From contig JAHEER010000005.1 in NCBI GenBank assembly GCA_024640625.1, positions 27,039 to 91,038 on the forward strand: 64,000 bases of DNA, read 5' to 3'. The stretch is from Desulfobulbaceae bacterium. Its GTDB lineage: Bacteria; Desulfobacterota; Desulfobulbia; Desulfobulbales; Desulfocapsaceae. Below, in pieces: positions 1 through 9,498 of this stretch; positions within the stretch are counted from its first letter, which is position 1; every line of letters begins with the position of its first letter. The notes beneath the pieces are model-generated. The model saw only the letters and a list, made by a program, of their open reading frames with translations, had not been told where the DNA came from and did no database searches. Made by a program: the position numbers and the translations under genes.

Positions 1-313
1 CTGTCTAAAGACACTTCCTAATTTCCCCCATAATCCACACTGGTCTCAGGCCTCAGGGCTATCTGCTCACCTGATTACCAAGTGTACCAGAGCATAAAAA
101 AAGTTCTCTGGAAATCTTCACAATTACCAGTTGTCTCTCAGCCAACATTATTACCTCAGCATATCTGCTTTCTCTCCATGGTTGCATCATCGCCGGATCA
201 GGACTCCATCGAACCGCCCCTTCAGATCTTTTTTACTGAAAATTAGAAGAATTTCGGTCATTCTGGGATAATATAAGAGCCTGCCTAACAGAGATCTGTC
301 GAGGAGATTGAGG
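1..313. other. Intergenic leader, no gene seen
   Basis: I see no convincing coding frame, RNA gene or strong promoter here. The last bases carry GAGGAG, the ribosome-binding site of the regulator that starts at 314. The gene to the left lies outside the window. Confidence 0.5.
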
Positions 314-2059
314 ATGATTGAGACCAGTCCAAAGAACAATATCCTTATCGTCGATGACACACCCGAGAATCTTTCCATACTGAGAAAGCTGCTCACCGAG
401 AAGGGATACCAGGTGAGGCCGGCACTCAGCGGTGAGGTCGCTCTCAAAGCAGTCCAGAGCCAGCCCCCGGATCTTATCCTTCTCGATATCATGATGCCGG
501 GCATGGACGGCTATGAGGTATGCAGCATTTTAAAGGCACAGGAAGAGACGTCTAGTATCCCCGTTATTTTCATCAGCGCCCTTACCGAAGTCGAAGGTGT
601 TCTCAAGGCGTTCCAGGCAGGGGGCGTGGACTATATAACCAAGCCTTTCAGGTCTGAAGAGGTGCTGGCCAGGGTTCAGACCCACCTGTCTCTGCAAAAC
701 GCCATCCATGAAAAAGAAGCTGCCCATAGGATGCTGCAGGTCATCATGGACAGCATCGACAATGCCATCATAACGGTCGATGCTCAACGCCGAGTGATCA
801 ATGCCAACAAGCAGCTGGATACGATTTGCGGAAAGCTGCAGGGGGATGACCGAACATTTCAGCAGCGGCTGCTGGATGGCAGTGGTCATTGTGCCATGGC
901 ACTGCAGCAGGTGTTTGAAGACCGGAGACAGGTAAAGGAACACCGGGTTGAATGCAGCTGCGGAACGGGTAAAAGTAAGACTCTGGTGTTAAACGCCACC
1001 CCGTTGGCTGACGAGAACGACGAACTGAATGGGGCCGTGCTGGTTGTTCGGGATATAACCAGGTTGGCGGATCTGGAGAAAAACTTCCTGGAAAAACACA
1101 GGTATTACGATATCATCGGCAAAAGCGCAGAGATGCAGAAGATATATACCCTCCTCGAACAAACCGCCGACCTGGATGTAAATATATTGATTTATGGAGA
1201 AAGCGGGACGGGCAAAGAGCTGATTGCCGAGGCGGTTCATAATGCCAGCCCCCGGGCCGGAAGCCCCCTGGTAAAAGTCAATTGCGCAGCTCTGTCGGAA
1301 AGCCTTCTGGAGAGTGAGCTGTTCGGCCATGTACGCGGCGCTTTCACCGGGGCGGTGAGGGACAGGATCGGGCGCTGTCAGGCCGCCGAAGGAGGAACCC
1401 TTTTTCTTGATGAGATTGGCGACATCTCGCCCAGCTTCCAGGCCAAACTGCTAAGATTTCTCGAGCAGAAAGAGTTTGAGCGAATCGGTGACTCCACCAC
1501 CATCAAAGCCGATGTCCGCGTGGTGGCCGCCACCAACCGTGATTTGCAGGGCAAGGTCAGAAAAAGGGAGTTTCGCGAGGATCTTTATTACCGTCTGAAG
1601 AATCTACTGGTAAAACTGCCGCCGCTGCGTCAGAGAAGTGGCGATATCCCGCTGCTGGTGAGTCATTTTGTAGAGATCTCCAGAAGCTCGATGAACAAGA
1701 ATATCCAGGGAATGGATAGCGACGTCACCGACCTGTTTCTGCACTATTCATGGCCTGGCAATATTCGGGAGTTGAGAAGTACCATTCATTACGCCTGCGC
1801 ACTATGTCCCGGCGAGATTATCGGCAGAGAGCACCTGCCGCCGGAATTCCTCGAGGCCGTCTCAGCTGCAGGACCTGAAGCAGTATCTGCTGAGTGGGCT
1901 TCTTTTTCCCCGGACACACCACAGTCCGAAAAAGAGGCGATTCTGGCTATTCTGAAAAAGACCGACTGGAACAAAGCCAAAAGCGCCAGGCTTCTTGGCG
2001 TGAGCCGGGCCACCCTGTACTCGAAACTGCTGAAGTACGGCATCGAGGAGAAGGATTAG
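314..2059 (+). CDS. σ54-dependent response regulator (REC-PAS-AAA+-Fis HTH)
   Basis: Predicted cytoplasmic response regulator that activates σ54 promoters. In order: a receiver domain (about residues 8-125, phospho-acceptor D58 in LLDIMMPGMDG), a PAS domain (about 145-255), the AAA+ σ54-interaction domain (Walker A GESGTGKE, intact GAFTGA loop, about 280-510) and a C-terminal Fis-type helix-turn-helix. I start it at ATG 314, seven bases after GAGGAG; TTG 308 would lie almost on the ribosome-binding site. A PAS domain between receiver and AAA+ is less usual than the plain NtrC layout and suggests a second input besides phosphorylation. No partner kinase follows directly. The nearest possible target is the small membrane-protein gene at 2401, which has a palindrome and a weak σ54-like site upstream. 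Confidence 0.93.
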   Translation: MIETSPKNNILIVDDTPENLSILRKLLTEKGYQVRPALSGEVALKAVQSQPPDLILLDIMMPGMDGYEVCSILKAQEETSSIPVIFISALTEVEGVLKAFQAGGVDYITKPFRSEEVLARVQTHLSLQNAIHEKEAAHRMLQVIMDSIDNAIITVDAQRRVINANKQLDTICGKLQGDDRTFQQRLLDGSGHCAMALQQVFEDRRQVKEHRVECSCGTGKSKTLVLNATPLADENDELNGAVLVVRDITRLADLEKNFLEKHRYYDIIGKSAEMQKIYTLLEQTADLDVNILIYGESGTGKELIAEAVHNASPRAGSPLVKVNCAALSESLLESELFGHVRGAFTGAVRDRIGRCQAAEGGTLFLDEIGDISPSFQAKLLRFLEQKEFERIGDSTTIKADVRVVAATNRDLQGKVRKREFREDLYYRLKNLLVKLPPLRQRSGDIPLLVSHFVEISRSSMNKNIQGMDSDVTDLFLHYSWPGNIRELRSTIHYACALCPGEIIGREHLPPEFLEAVSAAGPEAVSAEWASFSPDTPQSEKEAILAILKKTDWNKAKSARLLGVSRATLYSKLLKYGIEEKD

Positions 2060-2136
2060 GCGCACCTGACCTGGCAGGATCCGGGTAAGTTCTATAGCTG
2101 AGCGGATCGACCTGCTGAGCTAAACACTCCTGCCTA

Positions 2137-2161
2137 TACACATGTGTACAGCAGACACATG
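2137..2161. promoter_or_regulatory. Candidate activator binding site (UAS)
   Basis: A perfect 12-bp palindrome TACACATGTGTA (2137-2148) is followed by ACACATG (2155-2161), which also pairs as an inverted repeat with CATGTGT at 2141-2147. It lies about 90 bases upstream of a σ54-like site and just downstream of a Fis-type σ54 activator gene. That is the usual place for an enhancer. Binding by that activator is inferred. Confidence 0.35.
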
Positions 2162-2246
2162 GGTGAACACTTCTGGATGTCTCCTCGCAAACCCTTTATC
2201 CTTCCTATTATATGATATTATTTAATTTTTTTTGAAAAATAAATTC

Positions 2247-2262
2247 AGGCACGGTTGTTGTA
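2247..2262 (+). promoter_or_regulatory. Weak candidate σ54 promoter
   Basis: The sequence AGGCACGGTTGTTGTA has GG and TT-G at σ54 spacing. It matches TGGCACG-N4-TTGCA well in the -24 half, but the -12 half has GT where GC is expected. It lies about 140 bases upstream of the small membrane-protein gene. The imperfect -12 element keeps confidence low. Confidence 0.28.
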
Positions 2263-2400
2263 ATAAATCAGGGCAAGAGTCGCACAATCAAGCGGAGGCC
2301 CTGTCTAACACACCATGAAACCTGCACACGGAAAAACAGCCGATTTCAGACCGAGCGAAAGAACCGGCTTTGCTGTCCAAACTCAAAGGAGGAGTCAGTT

Positions 2401-2586
2401 ATGTTTATCTCAGAATTTATAGTTGGCCTGTGGTTTATCCCCGTTGTTCTTTTCGTCGTTATCCCGCTGTCAGTGCTCTGCGCCTGGTCAATTCACCAGC
2501 TTTTGAGAAAAGTCGGCGACAAAATCGAGGAGGCTGTCCGCGACGAGTCCCGGGTCCCAAACCTCCGGACCAGACCTGCAGTCTGA
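2401..2586 (+). CDS. Small single-pass membrane protein (61 aa)
   Basis: Unrecognised small protein. It starts at ATG 2401 after a very strong ribosome-binding site (AAAGGAGGAG). Residues about 5-33 form one long hydrophobic helix, followed by a charged amphipathic stretch (LLRKVGDKIEEAVRDES) and a short basic tail. This layout fits an inner-membrane microprotein with a cytoplasmic C terminus. Its position after a σ54 activator, with a palindrome and a σ54-like site between, suggests that the activator may control it. No function can be assigned; the good ribosome-binding site and protein-like composition are the reasons to call it real. Confidence 0.62.
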   Translation: MFISEFIVGLWFIPVVLFVVIPLSVLCAWSIHQLLRKVGDKIEEAVRDESRVPNLRTRPAV

Positions 2587-2866
2587 ATCTTACATTTAAG
2601 TTGAACCAGCCACCTGCATGGCGGAGTCGAGTGTTTCGGCTCCGCTTTCTTTAGGCGGACACCAATTGCATTGAGTCTGACATTAATTGCAGATCCTGCG
2701 CCGTTCGCTGCACCGTGACCGCTGAATCCTCTGTCTGAACTGACAGATTGTTGCAGCATCACGGTTTTGTTACAATAGGAGAATCGACCTGACCTGAGGT
2801 TTTGATCTGAGGTCAAAATTGAAAAGTTTGACGGTTTTTTAGGGATGGAAAGCTATGTTCTGCTGA

Positions 2867-5800
2867 ATGCAGTCTAGTAAAAGCGACGGATCATCAACTA
2901 TGAGACACACCCTGCTGGCCGCTTTCCTAAGATTCGCCTGGGCGCTCACGATTTTTCTTTCAATTGGTTTTTCAGCTACTTCTCTTTCCGCATCAACCGC
3001 GATAAAAGTCGGTGTATATCAGGACTTTCCCCTGGTTTTCTATGATCAGGATGGCAAAGCCCACGGGGTTTATGTCGATCTGTTAAACCACATGGCGGCC
3101 CAGGAAGACTGGGTGATTGACTACGTTCCCTGTAAATGGGTGGACTGCCTGAACATGCTGGAGAGCGGTGAGATTGATCTGTTGACCGCCATCGCTTTTT
3201 CCAAGGAACGGACCAAGAAGTACGACTTCAACGAGGAGACCGTTTTCCCCAACTGGGGGCAGGTCTACACCACGCACGACCTCAAGCTGGACTCCATTGG
3301 CCAACTTGCGGGCAGAACCGTTGCCGGCCTTGATAAGGATATCTATTTCAAGTCCCTCAAGGAGCTGACCGATACCGCACATCTTGAAGTTAATTACAGA
3401 GGCACCGACGAATATGACGAGGTTTTCCGGCTCTTGGAGCAGCAGGAGGTCGACGCCGGCATCCTGCCCAGACTTTACGGCGACTTGAATGAAAAGAAAT
3501 TTAACGTCAACAAAACCACGATCATCGTACGGCTCTCCGAGCTCAGATTTGCCTCCAGAAAATCTGCCAACCAGAAAATTCTGGCCGCCATCGATACACA
3601 TCTGCAGCGGTTGAAAGCAGACAACAACTCGCTTTATTTTCAGTCAGTCTCTAGATGGTTGGGGCAGCAGGATAAAGGTGCTGCTATCGATCTCGATCTG
3701 ACCGAGAACGAGAAACAATGGCTGGCCGAGCACAGGCGGATCCTGCTCGGGGTGGATCCTGAATTCGTTCCCTTTGAATTCATCGATGTGGATGGCAGCT
3801 ACCGCGGCATGTGCGCTGACTACGTAAACCTTATCAGCGAACGAACCGGCATAGCCATGGATATCGCTCCGAATCTGAGCTGGAATGAAGCGGTGGAGCG
3901 GGCTAAGATTAAGGAAATTGACGTACTGCCCTGTGTCGGCATGACCGAAAAGCGCAAGGAGTTTCTCACCTATTCCACCCCGCACCAAACCTTCTATCGT
4001 GTTTTTGTTACCCAGGAGGGCTCCGCTATCGGCAGCAGCGTCGATGACCTGGAGGGCCTCAAAGTCGCGGTCCAGCGCAACAGTTCACACCACGGTTTCA
4101 TGCAGGACAACACTTCCATCAAGCCAATTCTGTTTGACACCGCTGAGCAGGCCATCATTTCAGTATCAGAAGGCAGGAGCGACGTATTTGTCGGCAATGA
4201 GAACATGACCGGCTACACCATCAACAGAAAAGGCATCGTCAACCTCAAGATGACCAGGCTGGAAGGGGCCGAAGGCAGAAATCTCTATTTTGCCGTCCGC
4301 AATGACTGGCCGGAACTGGTATCGATTATCAACAAGGCGCTGGCCTCGATTTCCGAGAGGGAGAGGGAGGCGATCAAACAGAAATGGATCGCGGTGACCA
4401 TAGAAAAACAGATCGATTACACGCTGCTCTACCAGGTGGGTGCCGCAATCCTCTGTTTCGGCCTGATTTTTTCCCTGTGGAATGCCCAGATCAGACGGCA
4501 GAGGAAAAAGCTGCGAGGGAGCGAGAGACGCTATCAGGCCCTAGCCGACAACAGTGAAGTGGGCATTCTCCAGGTAACGCCGGATGGTACTTCGACCTAT
4601 CTGAACACGGCCATGACCAAGATGCTCGAAGCGGAAACCCCTAACCAGGTCATTGGCCAGAATATCACCGATTTCGCCGCTCCTTCATTCAGAGACCTGG
4701 TCCGGAGAGAGCGGGATAAACGGCGCCATAATATCTCCTCTACCTATGAAGTGGATCTTATCGGTCTCAAGGGTGCGCGAAAAAGCGTCATGATTTCGGC
4801 CGCACCAATCTTAAATGACGCCGGCAAGCTCGAGAGTATTATCAGTTCCATTGTCGATATTTCGGCGCTCAAACGGGTGGAGAATGCCTACCGCGAATCC
4901 GAGGCCGAGCTGCGGGCACTGTTCAGCGGCATGACCGATGTGGTTATCATGCTCGACGGCAGCGGCCGGTACCTGAAAATCGCGCCTACCTCGCAGGGGC
5001 TCCTCTATAAATCCATTGACGATCTTCAGGAATCGTCTCTGCACGACACCTTTTCTGCCGATCAGGCCGAATTTTTCCTCGATCAGATTAACCAGAGCCT
5101 CACTGAGCAGAAACTTGTCAAATTCGAGTACAAGCTGGCGATTGGGGGGAACGACCTGTGGTTCGATGGGCGTATCGCACCGATGTCGGAAAACACGGTC
5201 GTGTTCGTCGCCCGGGATATCACCGACCACAAGAATGGTGAGGAAGCTTTGCGAAACGCCAAGAACGAGGCGGAGTCCGCGAACCTGGCCAAGAGCACCT
5301 TTCTGGCCAATATGAGCCATGAACTGAGAACGCCGCTCAACGCGATCCTTGGTTTTACCGGGCTGATGATGCGAGATTCCAACCTTTCAGCGGATCAGCT
5401 GAGCAGCCTGGAATCCATCGGCCGCAGCGGTGAGCATCTGCTGGATCTGATCAATGACGTACTGGAGTTCTCCAAGATCGAAGCCGGCCGGGTTGAACTG
5501 CAGCCCGAAAATTTTGACCTCTACCGGTTGCTCTTTGTGATTGAGGAGATGTTCAGCCTCCGAGCCACAGAGAAGGGGCTGACCCTCACCGTCGAGCGAG
5601 ACGCCCAGGTACCCCATTATGTGCGCGGGGATCAGGGCAAGTTGAGACAGACCCTGATCAACATACTGGGCAACGCGGTGAAGTTTACCCCCCAGGGCAG
5701 CATTACCCTGCGGGTCAGCAGTAAAGGATCGAGGCTCTTCTTCGAGGTCGCAGACACCGGTGTCGGCATCGCCCAGGAAGAAATGGCCATGGTCTTCGAT

Positions 5801-6673
5801 GTCTTCGTACAATCGACCAGCGGCCAGGAATCAAAACAGGGGAGCGGCCTCGGCATCCCCATCAGCCAGAAATTTGTGCACATGATGGGGGGGGATTTGA
5901 CGGTCGAAAGCGAGGTCGGCACAGGAACCATATTCAGGTTCGATGTGCAGGTCGAGATTGTAGACGGAACTGATGAGGTGGTTTCCGAAGCAGAGCTCAT
6001 GGTCGTCGGACTCGAACTGGGCCACGACGAGTATCGCATACTCGTTGTCGAGGACAACAGGCTCAGCCGAAAACTACTGGTCACTTTGCTCACCAAGGTC
6101 GGTTTCGAGGTCCGTGAGGCATCTGACGGAATGGAAGCAGTCGACATCTGGCAAGGGTGGCAGCCGCATCTTATCTGGATGGATTTACGTATGCCGGTTC
6201 TCGATGGGTATATGGCGACCGAACGAATCAGATCCCTCAGCAAAGATTCGCCAGTGCAGGTCGACACCAAGATTATTGCCTTGACGGCCAGTGCCTTTGA
6301 AGAAAACAAAGAGAGGGCATTTGCCAGCGGCTGTGACGATTTCGTGCGCAAACCGTTTCGTGAGTCCGACATATTTAAAAAAATGGCTGAACACATCGGC
6401 GTTCAGTATGTGTACGCAGATGCAGCGGAGAAGACTCAACCTGCCTCGTCAATGGGGCTCATGCATAGCGGTGAGCTGTCTGCCCAGCTGTCGGAATTGC
6501 CAAAAGAAATAGTAGAGAGGCTGGCAAGGGCAGCAGATCTGTGTGACGCCGACAGGATCGATCAGATAATTGCTGAAATCAGGAGCCGCAACAGCGCCCT
6601 GGCGGAGGTTCTGTTGCGTTTCTCCAAGAAATTTGACTACGATCGCATCGTCAGGCTGATTAACACCCAGTAA
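2867..6673 (+). CDS. Hybrid sensor histidine kinase with two periplasmic SBP domains
   Basis: Large membrane-anchored hybrid kinase. After a signal/anchor segment come two tandem family-3 solute-binding domains (about residues 44-270 and 288-510), a transmembrane helix near 520-540, two PAS domains (about 555-685 and 690-810), a HisKA domain with MSHELRTPLNAILGF (His about 815), an HATPase domain (N box INILGNAVKF, GSGLGIPI) and a receiver (Asp in WMDLRMP, about residue 1104). The tandem periplasmic domains resemble the EvgS/BvgS design and probably sense amino acids or similar small polar ligands. ATG 2900 (MRHTLLAAFLRF...) may be the true start, as it directly opens the signal sequence. There is no HPt domain, only about 90 residues of helical tail. 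A phosphorelay partner must lie elsewhere. Confidence 0.93.
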   Translation: MQSSKSDGSSTMRHTLLAAFLRFAWALTIFLSIGFSATSLSASTAIKVGVYQDFPLVFYDQDGKAHGVYVDLLNHMAAQEDWVIDYVPCKWVDCLNMLESGEIDLLTAIAFSKERTKKYDFNEETVFPNWGQVYTTHDLKLDSIGQLAGRTVAGLDKDIYFKSLKELTDTAHLEVNYRGTDEYDEVFRLLEQQEVDAGILPRLYGDLNEKKFNVNKTTIIVRLSELRFASRKSANQKILAAIDTHLQRLKADNNSLYFQSVSRWLGQQDKGAAIDLDLTENEKQWLAEHRRILLGVDPEFVPFEFIDVDGSYRGMCADYVNLISERTGIAMDIAPNLSWNEAVERAKIKEIDVLPCVGMTEKRKEFLTYSTPHQTFYRVFVTQEGSAIGSSVDDLEGLKVAVQRNSSHHGFMQDNTSIKPILFDTAEQAIISVSEGRSDVFVGNENMTGYTINRKGIVNLKMTRLEGAEGRNLYFAVRNDWPELVSIINKALASISEREREAIKQKWIAVTIEKQIDYTLLYQVGAAILCFGLIFSLWNAQIRRQRKKLRGSERRYQALADNSEVGILQVTPDGTSTYLNTAMTKMLEAETPNQVIGQNITDFAAPSFRDLVRRERDKRRHNISSTYEVDLIGLKGARKSVMISAAPILNDAGKLESIISSIVDISALKRVENAYRESEAELRALFSGMTDVVIMLDGSGRYLKIAPTSQGLLYKSIDDLQESSLHDTFSADQAEFFLDQINQSLTEQKLVKFEYKLAIGGNDLWFDGRIAPMSENTVVFVARDITDHKNGEEALRNAKNEAESANLAKSTFLANMSHELRTPLNAILGFTGLMMRDSNLSADQLSSLESIGRSGEHLLDLINDVLEFSKIEAGRVELQPENFDLYRLLFVIEEMFSLRATEKGLTLTVERDAQVPHYVRGDQGKLRQTLINILGNAVKFTPQGSITLRVSSKGSRLFFEVADTGVGIAQEEMAMVFDVFVQSTSGQESKQGSGLGIPISQKFVHMMGGDLTVESEVGTGTIFRFDVQVEIVDGTDEVVSEAELMVVGLELGHDEYRILVVEDNRLSRKLLVTLLTKVGFEVREASDGMEAVDIWQGWQPHLIWMDLRMPVLDGYMATERIRSLSKDSPVQVDTKIIALTASAFEENKERAFASGCDDFVRKPFRESDIFKKMAEHIGVQYVYADAAEKTQPASSMGLMHSGELSAQLSELPKEIVERLARAADLCDADRIDQIIAEIRSRNSALAEVLLRFSKKFDYDRIVRLINTQ

Positions 6674-6682
6674 GTGCTTTCA

Positions 6683-7510
6683 TTAGGCTGTAAACAGTGA
6701 GCTATTGCAGAAGTGATCTATCAGATGTCGGGCTATTGAATAGCTGCCGGGAAGTTTCGGCAAATTCCTCGCCTTAAACCATTTTGCATCAACAATTTCG
6801 TCGTTATCGATTCTGATCTCGCCGTTTGAATGAGCGGCTGTAAACCCGATCATCAGCGAGTGGGGAAACGGCCAATTCTGACTGCCGAAATAGTGAATAT
6901 TCTGCACTTCAACGCCCACTTCTTCCAATACTTCTCTCTGGATACATTCTTCAAGGGTTTCACCTGGCTCAACAAAACCTGCGAGAACGGAATACATGCC
7001 TGCCGGGAAACGGTTCGAGCGGGCGAGAAGAATACGATCATCTCTGATCACGGACACAATAATTGAGGGGGATAATCGCGGATAGTTCGATAACCCGCAG
7101 CTGGTACACAGTTTTGCCCTTTCATCGGCCAGTTCGATTGTTGGTTGTCCGCATCGGCCGCAGAAACGAAAATTTCTGTCCCAGGTGAGAATTTGCTTGG
7201 CGAGACAGATTGCCCGGATTTCACTGGAGGAAAATTGACTGAGAGCATCCCGCAAAGAAATCGATGTTAAAGAGTCGGCAGGCGAGAGGTCTGCAGGAAA
7301 CTCCAGGGCATAGCAAAAACGATCATTCCAGGTGCCGATGAAGTGCGATTGTTCCACCTCGAGATCATATGAGAGGATATCGATTTCTGAGGGAATCCAA
7401 TAGCGGTCATGGCGGTACCCAACTACTATGTGCTGATCCCTGATAAGGAAATACAAGGGATATGGGGCTCCTTTTTCAGCAGGAGGTTTTATCTTAGGGA
7501 TGAATTCCAT
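6683..7510 (-). CDS. nudC: NAD+ diphosphatase NudC (Nudix hydrolase)
   Basis: Hydrolyses NADH/NAD+ to NMN(H) and AMP and, in well-studied homologues, removes NAD caps from RNA. The zinc ribbon is complete (C117, C120, C135, C138). The Nudix box runs from G178 to about V200 and fits GX5EX7REUXEEXGU exactly (R192-E193, E196-E197, G199). The NudC signature SQNWPFPHS follows at 210-218 and separates it from other Nudix enzymes. Its 275 residues are normal for the family. It is a single gene that converges on the hybrid kinase with only nine bases between their stop codons. Confidence 0.95.
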   Translation of the reverse strand: MEFIPKIKPPAEKGAPYPLYFLIRDQHIVVGYRHDRYWIPSEIDILSYDLEVEQSHFIGTWNDRFCYALEFPADLSPADSLTSISLRDALSQFSSSEIRAICLAKQILTWDRNFRFCGRCGQPTIELADERAKLCTSCGLSNYPRLSPSIIVSVIRDDRILLARSNRFPAGMYSVLAGFVEPGETLEECIQREVLEEVGVEVQNIHYFGSQNWPFPHSLMIGFTAAHSNGEIRIDNDEIVDAKWFKARNLPKLPGSYSIARHLIDHFCNSSLFTA

Positions 7511-7646
7511 AAATTGCCTTCTTCCGTATTTGTGCTACGCTAATTTTATCAAACGGTGAATTTTATTCATGTAATGCATAAAGAACATCATTACCAACTA
7601 AACTACAGTAAGGCTTTTAAATCGGCAGGAACAGTAGCGACGTGAC

Positions 7647-8564
7647 ATGAAAGAGGGTAGCCAACCAGCACGCATCACCCTTCTCGACGGGGGAATGGGG
7701 CGGGAACTCCTCAGGCTGGGCGCTCCGTTTCGACAGCCGGAGTGGTCCGCCTTATCGCTGATGGAGGCTCCTGCGCTGGTGAGGGAGGCGCACGAATCTT
7801 TTGCTGCGGCAGGATGTGATATCCTCACAACCAGCAATTATGCCGTTGTTCCCTTTCATTTGGGTGAAAAACGCTTTTTTGCCAGCGGAGCAGATCTGAC
7901 TGCTGTCGCGGGTCAGATTGCCCGTGAAGTGGCAGCGAAGTGGGGAACCAAGGTTGCCGGGTCACTGCCACCGCTTTTTGGCTCGTACCGGCCCGATCTA
8001 TTCATTCCTGAGCGGGCTCCGGAAATCCTGAACATACTTGTTGAGGTACTCGGCCCTTATGTTGACTTCTGGCTCGCCGAAACAACGAGTTCCGTGGATG
8101 AAGCTCGGGCGGTGGCAGAAGCTCTTGGCAATGACGATCGCCCCCTTTGGATTTCCTTCACCCTTATGGATGAAGAAAAGTCACCAGAAGATGCACCGCG
8201 TCTTCGTTCCGGGCAGAAGGTTAAATTTGCGGTGCGCTCGGCATTGAGACTCGGGGCTTCCGCCATCCTGTTTAACTGCAGTCGACCGGAAGTCATGTCA
8301 AGGGCCGTCGAGGCAGCAATTGAGGAGCTCACGTCGGCCCACATCTCCTTGCCGGTCGGGGTTTATGCCAACGCCTTTCCTACCCAGCAGGGTGATACAT
8401 TAGCCAATTCTGATTTGCACGACATCCGTCGAGATCTCGAACCGCTGAGCTACCTCGGTTTCGTGGATACCTGGTGCCGCCGCGGCGCGACAATCATTGG
8501 CGGATGCTGCGGTATAGGACCGGAACATATTGCCGTTCTGCGCAAGTGGCTGCAGGAAAAATAA
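7647..8564 (+). CDS. Homocysteine S-methyltransferase-family protein
   Basis: Single-domain member of the S-methyltransferase family, whose members move a methyl group to homocysteine from S-methylmethionine or a similar donor. The N-terminal LLDGGMGREL motif is typical, and the three zinc-ligand cysteines are present (NCSRPE near residue 210 and GGCCGIGPEHI near the C terminus). It has 305 residues, the usual size. No methionine-pathway gene adjoins it, so the methyl donor cannot be inferred from context. The ribosome-binding site before ATG 7647 is weak, but the conserved start of the barrel follows immediately, so this start is likely right. Confidence 0.88.
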   Translation: MKEGSQPARITLLDGGMGRELLRLGAPFRQPEWSALSLMEAPALVREAHESFAAAGCDILTTSNYAVVPFHLGEKRFFASGADLTAVAGQIAREVAAKWGTKVAGSLPPLFGSYRPDLFIPERAPEILNILVEVLGPYVDFWLAETTSSVDEARAVAEALGNDDRPLWISFTLMDEEKSPEDAPRLRSGQKVKFAVRSALRLGASAILFNCSRPEVMSRAVEAAIEELTSAHISLPVGVYANAFPTQQGDTLANSDLHDIRRDLEPLSYLGFVDTWCRRGATIIGGCCGIGPEHIAVLRKWLQEK

Positions 8565-8607
8565 TTATTCCGCGGTGGGAGTGCCGGTTCTCAGAGATAA
8601 TCGTTTG

Positions 8608-9498
8608 TCAGGGAGTGATTTGAATCCTGCTGATGATACATGCCTGGCATGATCCGGATCTGTTTCTAGCCGCATCGGTGAGTGAAAACACGCCAATGAT
8701 ATCTTCGGTCTTCGAATCCTTGACAAAGAGCCGATGGACATCGGAGAAAATCATGCTGCGGATTGCTTCTTCGAGCATATCATCTTCCCTGCAACTGCGG
8801 ATGGGCACTGACATCACTTCGCTGGCAGGGGTATTCAGGGGAACGTCGTGATTGTAAGCGAGAATTAAGTCTGTCTTGGAAATTACTCCCACGCCGCGAC
8901 CGGTGTTATCCACCACCAGGATTGCCCCGATGTGATGCAGGGCAAGCTCCTCGAGGACTTGCTCCAGAAGATAATCTGCGGCAACGCTTTTGATTTCCCT
9001 GGTCATGCAGCCGCCGATCAGGGAGCGCTCGCCTTGCTCCGCTTTTGGACCATTCGCCGGCCTGAATATGCTTTTGGGGCAGCGGGAGCAGAGTTCGTAC
9101 AGCAAGCCTACGATGTCCGGATAGGCCAGGGCACCGACGACCGCATCATTGTCCGGGTCTTTGACATAGAGTCGGTAGATCTGGTTGTCCTTCATTCTGC
9201 CAAGCGCCTCTTCCAGCGGGTCGTCAAGGTGGCAGAACACCGGGGGGCTGGTCATGATATATTCCAGGGGGGAGTCGAGGGGCAGGGACGCATAGTAGGC
9301 CCCGGCGATGTTGGTCTTGGATACCACTCCGACCGGGTTCTGGCTCTCATCCATGACTATGAGGCCGCCGATTTTATGCTTGATCAGGGTGCTGATCGCG
9401 CTGGAAATGGTCGACTCCTTTCCCAGCCGGTTAATCCTGCGCCTCATGGCACTGGCAACGATCTTGCCGCTGAGCGTGGTGGCAAGCGATGGGCTCAT
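8608..9498 (-). CDS. Protein with four CBS domains
   Basis: Two tandem CBS (Bateman) pairs, about residues 12-140 and 160-285, with no catalytic or transport domain. CBS pairs usually bind adenine nucleotides and act as energy-state sensors. Each half closes with a small cysteine-bearing segment (CSRCPKS near 137 and CQAC near 285), which is unusual and could be redox- or metal-sensitive. Its start codon overlaps the stop of the upstream CBS gene by four bases (9495-9498), so the two are co-translated and probably form one complex. The target protein is not evident in the neighbourhood. Confidence 0.85.
   Translation of the reverse strand: MSPSLATTLSGKIVASAMRRRINRLGKESTISSAISTLIKHKIGGLIVMDESQNPVGVVSKTNIAGAYYASLPLDSPLEYIMTSPPVFCHLDDPLEEALGRMKDNQIYRLYVKDPDNDAVVGALAYPDIVGLLYELCSRCPKSIFRPANGPKAEQGERSLIGGCMTREIKSVAADYLLEQVLEELALHHIGAILVVDNTGRGVGVISKTDLILAYNHDVPLNTPASEVMSVPIRSCREDDMLEEAIRSMIFSDVHRLFVKDSKTEDIIGVFSLTDAARNRSGSCQACIISRIQITP

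Larger units (their letters stand above)
2060..2400. other. Regulatory intergenic region between activator and small membrane protein
   Basis: No gene seen. This 341-base gap holds the palindrome at 2137-2161, a candidate σ54 promoter at 2247-2262, an AT-rich tract around 2215-2245, and the strong ribosome-binding site AAAGGAGGAG just before 2401. Confidence 0.45.

Noticed and set aside
5632..6396. A 254-codon minus-strand frame
   Set aside because: Antisense to the kinase and receiver domains of the hybrid kinase; Ser/Thr-rich mirror composition.
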